From Ectobius pallidus (lineage: Eukaryota; Arthropoda; Insecta; Blattodea; Ectobiidae): a DNA stretch of 64,000 nt. This document shows positions 32,392-41,875 of this stretch, piece by piece. The position numbers were made by a program, and so were the translations under genes. The notes under the pieces were generated by a model, which was not told where the DNA came from, did no database searches, and saw only the letters and a list, made by a program, of their open reading frames with translations. Position 1 is the first letter of the stretch, and each line of letters opens with the position of its first letter. Where the stretch lies: the NCBI GenBank assembly GCA_964059195.1, contig CAXKWD010000003.1:15296606-15360605 (forward strand). Direction: 5' to 3'.

Positions 32392-32893
32392 GATACCTCT
32401 GTATCTGGTGACCTATAATAGGTATGAAAACATTAAATACTCAACTTGTTGCAAATTTACTCTACTTTAAAAGTTATCCTTCGAAATTTTACTCAAGGTT
32501 TGGTCATTTAGAAGATAGCGAGCAAAAACTAGTTGAAAATTCAGATTTTTTTATTTTTTGCAAAATGTTGCTGAAATTCGGAGAGCTGTATTTCCGAAAC
32601 TATTCATGGTAGAAAACTCAATTTGATATCAAACTGTGTCAAATTTAGTTCACTTTTAGGATAAATAATAAAATATTTTGTCAGGTGCGTATTTTGGCAG
32701 ATAATGGGCAAAAACAGAAATAAAATAGAAAATTTTGAAGTTTTTTCAAGATGGCGGCTCCGGCGGCAAAAAATTTTGTTGGCAAAATGTCAGAAATTAC
32801 TCTCAAAACCATCCCAGACATCATATAAAAAAATTAGCTCTACCCTAAATTTTGCATCCACATGACTTTTTTTGTGATAATTTGACTGGACTA
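32392..32893 (-). repeat. right terminal inverted repeat of the Academ-like element
   Basis: Inverted match of 29972-30452, ending GGACTA next to the TAA duplication. It includes CAACTAGTTTTTGCTCGC-type sequence and GATGGCGGCTCCGGCGGC. Confidence 0.85.
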
Positions 32894-33501
32894 TAAACTA
32901 AGCCATTAATAATTAATGAAACAGCTAAAATTCCGGCTTTAAAGCGCCCCCTGGGAAAACTATATCAGAATCGATTATGCAGTTCCAAAGAACCTATAAA
33001 GGAGGCCATGGGTGAACACATAATACATATTGTTTCTCAACTGTTTATTGACATGAATATGATGTGAATTTTATTTTATCAATTCAGTGTAATTTTCAGA
33101 AATTATATAATGTTTCAAGGGAAGGAATGGTTTGTTTGGATTATTATTATCAGCGATATTTCAAGAGATAAAACCATCAATATTTTACAGCTGTTGCCCC
33201 CGGCTTCGCCCGCCATTATTCATTGACTCCAGGATTTTTAAGAAAATTACTCTGGTAGATTATTAAAAATGTTTGTGGTTCAGAGCTATGAAAATTGTAA
33301 GTAAAAATAAATTAGAATATTTGTTCATTGTGTTCATTTCACTTAGGCCTTATATAATAAAGAAACAGTTTTCCTTCCTAATTTTGTAGTCGTCTTGAAA
33401 GTTTAGACTGCGAGAGACGAACATCGCCGAGTATACCCGATGTCTCACGAAGCGGGCGAGCAAGCACGCTATTTAGGGCCGTTGAATTGTATAAGAGTAG
33501 A

Positions 33502-34199
33502 TATGTATGGCTGGTATTAATTGCAACACTGCCACCGGGTTGTTGACCCAACTACAGTGTAACAAAATAAATAAATAAATAAATAAGCATACTGGTACCT
33601 TAATAAATGCTATTATAGGCTTGTTGCATTATGTACTATTTTCGATTCATGAGACCTCGAAACATGTACTAATGCTGAAAACTCCACTTGTGTGTTCAGC
33701 GTCGAACACAAGACCTTCTCTACCTATAGCAGGCCTACATATGGTACGGGTAGAAAAGCAATTAACACTTTTAGGAAAACAAGCTGACGTAGCATACGTC
33801 GAATTGGTTTACTTGCTGTTAATGCTAAACACAGAACTGATTGGGTGAGATGTAAAACCACCAAAGCTGCACTTTATCTTCGTTTACCACCTCTCAGTCT
33901 AACAAACGAGTTTAGCTCTCTTTCCCGCCCCGGAGAGTCTGCTATCCCCGCCGGGATCTGAACTGGAGCCAACAAAGTTAGTTACACGTCAGTCTCCAGT
34001 GAAATCAAGCGCAACTTGTGGGAAACCAAAGTCAGCTCCTGCTCCGTGGCACCCTAGAATAATGTTCTCTTCTTCATAATTCTATCCCCTTACAGCACCT
34101 TAAGCGCGCTCCTTACGACAGGATTTCTAGATATTGATAGTTTTATAAAAGGACCAACATGTGAAATTTAGAAATATAACATAAGTTATTTCACACCAC
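33502..34199. other. unassigned sequence
   Basis: An (AAAT)n run lies near 33567-33585. The rest, including a 75-codon plus frame from 33621, has no recognised feature. Confidence 0.4.
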
Positions 34200-34262
34200 T
34201 ATAGTAGGGTAGGCCATGGAACTATTGATTCTCAAATGTTTCTATTATACTAATTATAACTA
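34200..34262 (-). mobile_element. SINE family B, 3' end fragment
   Basis: The minus strand holds TCAATAGTTCCATGGCCTAC, as in 26225-26275. Confidence 0.6.
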
Positions 34263-34301
34263 AAAGGAAAAGGAGTATTCTTTGACGGATATTCTGAAAC
34301 C

Positions 34302-34588
34302 ACAAGGACATGGAGGACTTCCGGATGAATGATCAACCCAATGCCGGGGCCACCTTCCAGTCAACACGAACACACAGGACGAGACACATTCACCCTGAAC
34401 AAGTCGAGGATGGAATGAAGATGATAATGACGGCTAGGTGTTATCTGGGGACCACAAAGGCCTAAAGTTACCCGACATTTGTCTCTTAGGTGAGTGAAAA
34501 CCCCGTAAAAAATCCCACTGAAGTAACTTGTCCTGATCAGGATTCGAAACCGGGCCCGCTGCATGAGAGGGGCACCACAGCGGTGGCC
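34302..34588 (-). mobile_element. SINE family A
   Basis: The minus strand has the CCACCGCTGTGGTGCCCC head, a mutated B box (GGTTTCGAATCC), GGTAACTTTAGGCC, and the GGCATTGGGTTGATCATTC body. The 3' third and tail are missing. Confidence 0.82.
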
Positions 34589-35282
34589 GTAATGTAACAA
34601 AGTCCGAATTGCCTCAAAATAAATTCGGTTACATTACCTATAACCCGGGCCCGGATTTTGATGACCTAAAATACTTTTAAAAAGAGCTATAAAATGTCTG
34701 GGGAAATACAGAAAAATGACCCAAAAATTAATAAAAAATTACCCAAAAATTTATGTGAAAATGCTACTTTAATCATCAGATTTGTGTCTATTCTACATTA
34801 GGCCTAATGTTTTTTACCCCATTATATAGGGTTTTAATTAGTTAATTGGCACATACGGTTAAATGCAAACAGCAAACACCGTCTTTCAGTAGGCCTACGC
34901 AAATTAAAATTAAAACAAGATTCATAATTATGATTATTTAGAGTTCTCATAATATTAAATGTAAGTAAATGCACAAAAACTTTAGGCCTGCATAATGCGA
35001 GAATCAACACAAAATGAGAAAATAATAACTTTATTGTATACTAGCTGACCCATCAATGCTTCGCATTGTTAGATTGATGTATATATAGGTTAAGTGAACA
35101 CAATTTAAAGTCGATTTGTTGTAGCCTACTTCAATAAATCATCAGCCGTCCAGCCAACACGGTGGACGTATTTATATTCCACATACTCCTCCACCCGTAG
35201 TTTGCTCTGATTATGTCTTAAAAATTTAATAGTTGTTTCAATTTTGGCAAACATGCAGTAAATAGCTGGGGGTAGGGAATGC

Positions 35283-35715
35283 GTTTGCTCCTCTCGCGCA
35301 GCGGGCTCCGATTCGAATACTGGTCGGGACAAGTTACCTGGGTAGAGTCTTTTCCGGGATTTTTCCTCACATGTGAGACAAATGTCTGGTAACTTTAGGC
35401 TCTGGTAACTTTAGGCCCTAGTGGTCTCCGGATATCATCTGGCAGCCATTATCATCATCATCCCTTCCTCGCGTTGTTCAGAGTGAGTGTGTGAATGATG
35501 TATCTCGTCCTATGTGTTTGTGTTGTCTCGGAGGTGGCCCTGGCATTGGGCTGATCACTCATCCGGGAAGGCCCTCCATGTCCTTGTCTGGTCAAGAAAG
35601 TATGTATGTGATCCATATATAATCCCTCTCCCGACAGGTCGCAGCCCTGTAAGGCCCGGGCAATGTGGGTCGCTTAAATCACCCCAAAAGGGAGAGGTAA
35701 GAACTAAGGTAAAGA
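35283..35715 (+). mobile_element. SINE family A inside the Helitron
   Basis: Head with a mutated B box (CGATTCGAATACTGG), then GGTCGGGACAAGTTACC, a small duplication of GGTAACTTTAGGC, CCTGGCATTGGGCTGATCAC and CATGTCCTTGTCTGGTCAAG, ending GGGAGAGGTAAG. Confidence 0.85.
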
Positions 35716-35789
35716 TAGAGAGATAATATGGTAAATATAAATTAATCAGGAAATTATATCTATTGATATTGTATGAACTACCTGGGGGT

Positions 35790-35912
35790 AAAGGCGGCCG
35801 GTGCTTAAGGCTGACAACCTTACCACCTTCACGCTCCGATTGTCTAAAAATCAGGGAGCCTCAACTTCTTGGAACCCTCTGGGCCTCCATGGCCTGTAAT
35901 AGGGAACACTTT
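35790..35912 (+). mobile_element. SINE family A2, 3' body, inside the Helitron
   Basis: GGCGGCCGGTGCTTAAGG, ACCTTACCACCTTCACGC and GCCTCCATGGCCTG, ending GGGAACAC and a T-run, as in 24475-24600 (inverted). Confidence 0.75.
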
Positions 35913-37056
35913 TTTTTATTATCTTTCGCAATGCAGTCCTAGGCTAACTATAAGAAAAGAGTTCAACTCTTAAGAATAGAACCCAGGACCTTCTAAATTT
36001 ACTTCATGTCAAAAAATAGTTGATAATCATTTAAAGGAATTCCATATAATTCTCATAATTTTATATCTATTAGGCCTACATGAAATCACAGTGTCATGCC
36101 AAGCCACCTGTGTAGTTTAAAATAAATTATGTTGTCATGGGGATTGTATACATGCAGTATGAATTCCTTTTGGTGAATTTCATAACTTTACAACCCTATT
36201 TTGGCCCTTAGAGGCCCTTAGAGCCCAAAGATTTTGAAATCCTTTCTTAGTGCGCATCAAGAGCCTAGGAGCAATATGTGTACAAAGTTTCACGTTCCTA
36301 GGCTGTATAGTTTTTTTAGAAACTGTGATCAGTCAGTGAGTCAGTGGGTTTTGGCTTTTATATATAGAGATTGCGATACAAGTGCCGTAAGGCACGTTTA
36401 CGGGTCGAGGAAACAGATTGAAAACCCGAGGCGCAGCCGAGGGTTTTTAAGTTTTCGAGACCCGTAAATGCCTTTACGGCCCGTGTGTTGCATGCTATTT
36501 TTGCACGATGATTATTTATATCAATTTAATTATATTAATTGTGATATTACCTGGAAATATTATGTAAATACATTCTTGAAAATAGATGTTTATTTCAGAA
36601 AGTGATTCGCATGTGTTTCTTGTTATGGGAACCGAATATTTGTCCTGGGGGCCGTGTCCATAAAGGCTTGTATTATGAAGTGTATCGTAATGAATTATGA
36701 CGTAGCGCTTGGACCGTAAGTAATTTAACCTCATCGCAACCGCCCTTAGCAACACGATTGTGTGGGAATGTCAACTTACGATCCATGTAAACAACTTTCG
36801 TAAGTAACACTTAGGCTACTAGCTAAGGAGTGCAAAAAATATGAAATGTTGAACTAAAATATCGTAAACTGGCCATAAATGACCAAATAATGGCACTGAA
36901 TTCTAAAATTAATTTAAAAATAAGAAATGGAGAAAAAACAAAAAATGACCGTAAAATTACGAATTTTGTAATCTAGGAGTCATGATCAGAATACCTGCAC
37001 TAGTGGACAACGTCCATGATGTACCAGTTAAAAGATGACATGTCATCAAAATCCTG

Positions 37057-37564
37057 ACTATAACTTTCTTTTATGGGACATCCTTTCTCTCCCCAATATT
37101 TCAAGGCAGATTTCAGCACCTTCCTTCCGACCCATAGCTTACTTTTGCACGCATTTCTCACACGAAACTTCATATTTTCTCCACATTTCTTGTAGGTAGA
37201 TATTTTTCGATTCCTCTAGTAAGTATGGCGGCACAAACTTGTGGTTTCAGCACGGAATTGCATCCAGTTTTATGGTTGTGTGGTTGCGAAGGGAGGGAAA
37301 TCTCAACACGGTGCTGGCGAACTTCCAGACAACTTCAACTGGAACATGAAGAGAGGAGAGATTTCTACTTGCAAAAGGGAGTGTCCCCAATTTGATAAAC
37401 GTTACAAACTGTGACTTCGTTGACGTGTAAGAAGACTGACGTATTCTTATTCATCGCCTTCATGCTAACACTCCATGCACTCCAAGAAAAGTATAAATCC
37501 CTTCCACAATCCGTCATATTCCTCCCCTCCATGCAGAAAGTATTATTTTGGTATTATTACAGTA
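37057..37564. other. unassigned low-copy sequence
   Basis: No feature recognised. Confidence 0.4.
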
Positions 37565-37955
37565 GAATATTATAGGTGAAAAATTCCTCCTACACTGGGA
37601 CTTGACCACAGGACCTTGGGCTAATTGCGTAAATGCTCTACCAACTGAGCTAAGCCGGAGTTCAATTCACAGCGCCAGATGGAACCTCTCCCCTATGACT
37701 GATTGCCCTAATGGTCTACCTCACAGACAGACAAGTTAGCCTATGTCATATGCAGTACTGTGAGGCACACTAATTAGTGATTTTTGTGACCGGGCTCCCA
37801 ATGTTATTGTACAGTTAACAGTAAGCATTCATGCACCACAGATTATTGTCTCTGTTGGACATTACATGAGAATATTATAGGAGAAAAATTCCTCCGACAC
37901 TGGGACTTGAACCCAGGACCTTTGGTTATTCGCGCCAATGCTCTACCAACTGAGC
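37565..37955 (-). repeat. tandem tRNA-like repeat, one full and one partial unit
   Basis: Two minus-strand units with a 305-bp period: each has a tRNA-like end followed by GAGGAATTTTTC(T/A)CC, and a ~230-bp leader containing AGTGTGCCTCACAGTACTGC and CTTGTCTGTCTGTGAGGTAG. The second unit is cut in its D stem at about 37955, where the orientation flips. The same unit occurs singly at 54479-54788. Confidence 0.85.
37587..37659 (-). tRNA. tRNA-like sequence (degraded)
   Basis: The minus strand has the 73-nt layout of a tRNA-Phe(GAA)-like cloverleaf, but mutations disturb the anticodon and T arms. It is part of the tandem repeat and probably a non-functional repeat copy. Confidence 0.25.
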
Positions 37956-38160
37956 ATTAGGGCAATGAGTCATAGGAGAGAGGTTCCATCTGGCGCTGTG
38001 AATTGAATTCCGGTTTTGCTCAGTTGACAGAGCATTGGCGCGAATAGCCAAAGGTCCTGGGTTCAAATCCCAGGGTCGGAGGAATTTTTCTCCTATAATA
38101 TTCTCATATAATGTACAATAGAGACAATAATCTGTGGTTCATGAATGCATATCAAAACTA
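37956..38160 (+). repeat. tRNA-like repeat unit, plus orientation
   Basis: The leader starts ATTAGGGCAATGAGTCATAG and runs through TCCATCTGGCGCTGTGAATT into a tRNA-like end (38009-38081), then GAATTTTTCTCCTATAATA. It faces the minus-strand unit head to head, making an inverted repeat of ~95-bp arms around a ~60-bp spacer. Confidence 0.8.
38009..38081 (+). tRNA. tRNA-Phe(GAA)-like cloverleaf inside a repeat
   Basis: All four arms pair: acceptor TCCGGTT with GGTCGGA (wobbles allowed), D stem GCTC with GAGC, anticodon stem TTGGC with GCCAA around the loop GCGAATA, T stem CTGGG with CCCAG around TTCAAAT. The length is 73 nt, the anticodon position reads GAA, and TTTTT follows six bases downstream. 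Position 33 is C instead of the invariant T and the variable loop is regular. Since it is repeated with its flanks, a SINE-like origin is more likely than a working tRNA gene. Confidence 0.4.
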
Positions 38161-38204
38161 AACTTGTATCAGGACATAATACCCAGATTTTTAATTTTTT
38201 TTTA

Positions 38205-38392
38205 ATTTGTGACGGAGGTGGCCACGGCATTGGCTGTTCTCTCATCCAGGATGGCCCTCCATGTCCTTGTCTGTTAAAAAGATATGTATATGATCGAGCG
38301 ATAATCTTTATTTAGACAGTTCGAGGTCCTGTAAGGTCCGGGCGGCATAAACGTTCCTACAACGGGAGAAGTTAAAAGAAGAGAAAGTTGGT
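38205..38392 (+). mobile_element. SINE family A, 3' half
   Basis: GTGACGGAGGTGGCC, GGCATTGGCTGTTCTCTCATC, CATGTCCTTGTCTG and CCTGTAAGGTCCGGGCGGC, then CAACGGGAG and a purine-rich tail. Confidence 0.75.
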
Positions 38393-38950
38393 CGAATATA
38401 CCAGGAGAATATTTTACTTCGACTAACAATTTGGGTTAAAACACTCAGCATACTGACAGATGCTGAGCTGAACGGATTAGCTAAACACATAGCAAGTTGT
38501 CTTTGTTGTTTTGTTGCCTATAACAGCGTGTGATTACAGATATGCCAATTGGTTGAAAATCAAAGCGGAGTATCGCAAATAATACAACAGAAACAACTTA
38601 GCAGATCAGAGGTTACAACCTCAGGCAGTGGCAAATAATTGAAGATTTTTTTCATAACTAACGCTTTGAATCGATAGAGAATATTATTGGTTTTCAGAGC
38701 AGACAATCTGTGTGTGTGCATGATCTTTTACATCACATAAAGGCAAAGGTCATGCATGTTCTATACAGAATGAAAGCCAACAGAATTTTTTAAAAAATTA
38801 TAAATAATCCACAGACCCATCAAATGCCCACAAATATGTAGTGAGTTGAGAGAAAAGGTTGATACCACAGTAGAATATGATGAGTTGATAAAGACGGAAA
38901 GAGAGGTGAGACAGGCATAAAAGAGACAGTGCGAGAGGAAAAGAGAGAAG
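38393..38950. other. unassigned sequence leading into the satellite
   Basis: No feature recognised; the last ~80 bp are purine-rich (GA-rich) and merge into the first satellite unit. Confidence 0.4.
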
Positions 38951-41102
38951 GAAGAAGTAGAATGAAAATGTACAGACGTAAAACTTATGAAATATAATCA
39001 GCAGGAAAATAAATAAATGAAGATGAAAAAAAAGTCAAAGTAAAGGTATTAGAAAGAGAATTTATTTATTGAATTTATTTTATTTTAAGGATTGGTAAGA
39101 AGTAGAATGAAAGTGTACAGACGTAAAACTTATGAAATATAATCAGCAGGAAAATAAATAAATGAAGATGAAAAAAATTCAAAGTAAAGGTATTAGAAAG
39201 AGAATTAAATTTTGAATTTATTTTATTTTAAGGATTGGTAAGAAGTAGAATGAAAGTGTACAGACGTAAAACTTATGAAATATAATCAGCAGGAAAATAA
39301 ATAAATGAAGATGAAAAAAAGTCAAAGTAAAGGTATTAGAAAGAGAATTAAATTTTGAATTTATTTTATTTTAAGGATTGGTAAGAAGTAGAATGAAAGT
39401 GTACAGACGTAAAACTTATGAAATATAATCAGCAGGAAAATAAATAAATGAAGATGAAAAAAAAGTCAAAGTAAAGGTATTAGAAAGAGAATTAAATTTT
39501 GAATTTATTTTATTTTAAGGATTGGTAAGAAGTAGAATGAAAGTGTACAGACGTAAAACTTTTGAAATATAATCAGCAGGAAAATAAATAAATGAAGATG
39601 AAAAAAAGTCAAAGTAAAGGTATTAGAAAGAGAATTAAATTTTGAATTTATTTTATTTTAAGGATTGGTAAGAAGTAGAATGAAAGTGTACAGACGTAAA
39701 ATATGAAATATAATCAGCAGGAAAATAAATAAATCAAGATGAAAAAAAAGTCAAAGTAAAGGTATTAGAAAGAGATTTAAATTTTGAATTTATTTTATTT
39801 TAAGGATTGGTAAGAAGTAGAATGAAAGTGTACAGACGTAAAACTTATGAAATATAATCAGCAGGAAAATAAATAAATGAAGATGAAAAAAAGTCAAAGT
39901 AAAGGTATTAGAAAGAGAATTAAATTTTGAATTTATTTTATTTTAAGGATTGGTAAGAAGTAGAATGAAAGTGTACAGACGTAAAACTTATGAAATATAA
40001 TCAGCAGGAAAATAAATAAATGAAGATGAAAAAAAAGTCAAAGTAAAGGTATTAGAAAGAGAATTAAATTTTGAATTTATTTTATTTTAAGGATTGGTAA
40101 GAAGTAGAATGAAAGTGTACAGACGTAAAACTTTTGAAATATAATCAGCAGGAAAATAAATAAATGAAGATGAAAAAAAGTCAAAGTAAAGGTATTAGAA
40201 AGAGAATTAAATTTTGAATTTATTTTATTTTAAGGATTGGTAAGAAGTAGAATGAAAGTGTACAGACGTAAAATATGAAATATAATCAGCAGGAAAATAA
40301 ATAAATCAAGATGAAAAAAAAGTCAAAGTAAAGGTATTAGAAAGAGATTTAAATTTTGAATTTATTTTATTTTAAGGATTGGTAAGAAGTAGAATGAAAG
40401 TGTACAGACGTAAAACTTATGAAATATAATCAGCAGGAAAATAAATAAATGAAGATGAAAAAAAGTCAAAGTAAAGGTATTAGAAAGAGAATTAAATTTT
40501 GAATTTATTTTATTTTAAGGATTGGTAAGAAGTAGAATGAAAATGTACAGACGTAAAACTTATGAAATATAATCAGCAGGAAAATAAATAAATGAAGATG
40601 AAAAAAAAGTCAAAGTAAAGGTATTAGAAAGAGAATTAAATTTTGAATTTATTTTATTTTAAGGATTGGTAAGAAGTAGAATGAAAGTGTACAGACGTAA
40701 AACTTATGAAATATAATCAGCAGGAAAATAAATAAATTAAGATGAAAAAAAAGTCAAAGTAAAGGTATTAGAAAGAGAATTAAATTTTGAATTTATTTTA
40801 TTTTAAGGATTGGTAAGAAGTAGAATGAAAGTGTACAGACGTAAAACTTATGAAATATAATCAGCAGGAAAATAAATAAATGAAGATGAAAAAAAGTCAA
40901 AGTAAAGGTATTAGAAAGAGAATTAAATTTTGAATTTATTTTATTTTAAGGATTGGTAAGAAGTAGAATGAAAGTGTACAGACGTAAAACTTATGAAATA
41001 TTATCAGCAGGAAAATAAAATAAATGAAGATGAAAAAAAAAGTCAAAGTGAAGGTATTAGAAAGAGAATTAAATTTTGAATTTATTTTATTTTAAGGATT
41101 GT
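38951..41102. repeat. satellite-like tandem array, 143-bp monomer, 15 copies
   Basis: The landmark TACAGACGTA recurs at 38971, 39116, 39259, 39402, 39546, 39689, 39831, 39974, 40118, 40261, 40403, 40546, 40690, 40834 and 40977, a period of 142-145 bp. Each unit also has GAAATATAATCAGCAGG, AAAGTCAAAGTAAAGG and TTGAATTTATTTTATTTTAA. Units 4-7 and 8-11 share the same private variants (CTTTTGAAAT, then AAATATGAAAT with ATCAAGATG and AGAGATTTAAA), so a 4-mer block of 572 bp was duplicated. No coding potential. Confidence 0.95.
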
Positions 41103-41148
41103 AATCGTAGAACTAAATAGTTCGTTTTAAGGATACTATCCGCTCATA

Positions 41149-41696
41149 TGAGGGTGAGTCAACAATTATGCGGACTTTCACTTTATTTACTTAAAAAAAT
41201 CCTCTTTGTCTGAGGAAAATCGATGACCTCGCAAAGCGTCTTTCAGCGGCCCAAACAAATGAAAGTCCGACGGAGCAAGATCTGGACTCTAAGGTGGATG
41301 TTTCAGCACCTCGAAACCCAGTTTGTGGATGGTTTCAAGGGTGAGTCGAGGGCGGGTGTTATCGTGCAATAGCAACACTTTCCGTGACAAAAGACTTCGT
41401 CGTTTGCTGCGAATTGCTGGTTTAAGTTTGTTAGTCAACAATGCACAGTAATATTCTTTTTTGGTGGCTTTTCCCTTCTCCATGTAATCTTCCAATATAG
41501 GAAGCGGTGCATCATTGGCTTTGCAACCAACCGAAAACCTTCTTTTTGGCAGGATTACACAAGCTTGTGGACCGCTAGACCAAGTGCATTACAAAGAAGG
41601 GAGAATATATTGAAAAATAATGAGAAAATCATTCTGTACTTTTCAAGTAAACAAAGTGTTTTATGAAAAGTCCAGATAATTGTTGACTTACCTTCG
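41149..41696 (-). mobile_element. internally deleted mariner element with TA TSD
   Basis: The ends TGAGGGTGAGTCAACAATTA and, inverted, CGAAGGTAAGTCAACAATTA are TIRs that continue through GGACTTT. TA flanks each side (41147-41148 and 41697-41698). At 548 bp it is less than half of a normal ~1.3-kb mariner and keeps only the C-terminal part of the transposase. Confidence 0.92.
41200..41530 (-). pseudogene. mariner transposase C-terminal half (truncated)
   Basis: The minus strand reads PILEDYMEKGKATKKEYYCA, KLKPAIRSKRRSLLSRKVLL, LHDNTRPRLTLETIHKLGFE and VLKHPP, then a stop where tyrosine is expected, then SPDLAPSDFHLFGPLKDALR and GHRFSSDKEDFF. LHDN-x-RPH and SPDLAPSDFHLF hold two residues of the DD34D triad; the first aspartate region is deleted. 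The stop and deletion show that it cannot make an active transposase. Confidence 0.9.
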
Positions 41697-41818
41697 TACA
41701 TATATACAGGCCTATTACAGCAGTACAAGATAAAATTGTTAGTACAACATCTCATGGTCTTTCAAAAAAATTGATAGATGCATTGACTTATGCTCCATCC
41801 CCCATATTATAGAATAGA

Positions 41819-41819
<1 letters not shown>

Positions 41820-41871
<52 letters not shown>
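41820..41871. repeat. (GA)n microsatellite
   Basis: About 26 uninterrupted GA units. Confidence 0.97.

Positions 41872-41875
<4 letters not shown>

Larger units (their letters stand above)
29972..32893 (-). mobile_element. DNA transposon with XPG/FEN-like nuclease gene (Academ-like)
   Basis: The 2922-bp element starts TAGTCC and ends GGACTA. Imperfect terminal inverted repeats of about 480 bp follow (29972-30452 and 32392-32893), including GGATGCAAAATTTAGGGTAG and GATGTCTGGGATGG. The 3-bp TSD TAA flanks it (29969-29971 and 32894-32896), and the empty site CATTCATAAACTAAG exists in the paralogous Helitron at 10145-10894. The interior carries a decayed nuclease gene on the minus strand. From memory, Academ transposons have 3-4-bp TSDs, and some carry an XPG nuclease; that makes Academ the best match, but no Academ transposase core was identified. 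A TIR fragment is at 18597-18710. Confidence 0.85.
29855..33501 (-). mobile_element. Helitron family R, interrupted by a 2.9-kb transposon
   Basis: On the minus strand it begins TCTACTCTTATACAATTC (33501 inward) and ends with hairpin CGTGG-GCGAAG-CCACG, GGCACCTCCTAG (29855). The host bases are A and T. Without the insert at 29972-32893 its length is ~722 bp, close to the 750 bp of the intact copy 10145-10894, to which it aligns on both sides of the insertion. No Rep/helicase ORF. Confidence 0.92.
35041..36370 (-). mobile_element. Helitron inserted in the G element
   Basis: The minus strand begins TCTCTATATATAAAAGCC and ends ATGGGTCAGCTAG, with the hairpin CAATGC-GAA-GCATTG before it. The host bases are A (complement of T36371) and T (complement of A35040). 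Its 5' part is related to 60607-60950. Two SINEs lie inside. No helicase ORF. Confidence 0.87.
35034..36839 (+). mobile_element. hairpin element, family G, split by a Helitron
   Basis: The first bases TTGTATA lie at 35034-35040 and the rest (TTGCGATACAAGTGCCGTAA onward) resumes at 36371, to GCTAAGGAGTGCAAAAAA. The hairpin is complete here: GCCGTAAGGCA, TTTACGGGTC (36397-36406) pairing with GACCCGTAAA (36459-36468), and AAAACCC (36421-36427) with GGGTTTT (36441-36447). Confidence 0.85.
34645..37056. mobile_element. hAT family J copy, interrupted by three further layers
   Basis: It begins CCGGGCCCGGATTTTGATGAC and ends CATGTCATCAAAATCCTG. The flanking octamers CCTATAAC and ACTATAAC (37057-37064) differ at one base. 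The body aligns, inverted, with 51997-52556 on both sides of a G element (35034-36839). The right terminus has lost a few bases. Confidence 0.8.

Noticed and set aside
38951..41102. CRISPR array
   Set aside because: The repeat is contiguous with no unique spacers, the monomer is 143 bp, and the context is eukaryotic; it is a satellite.
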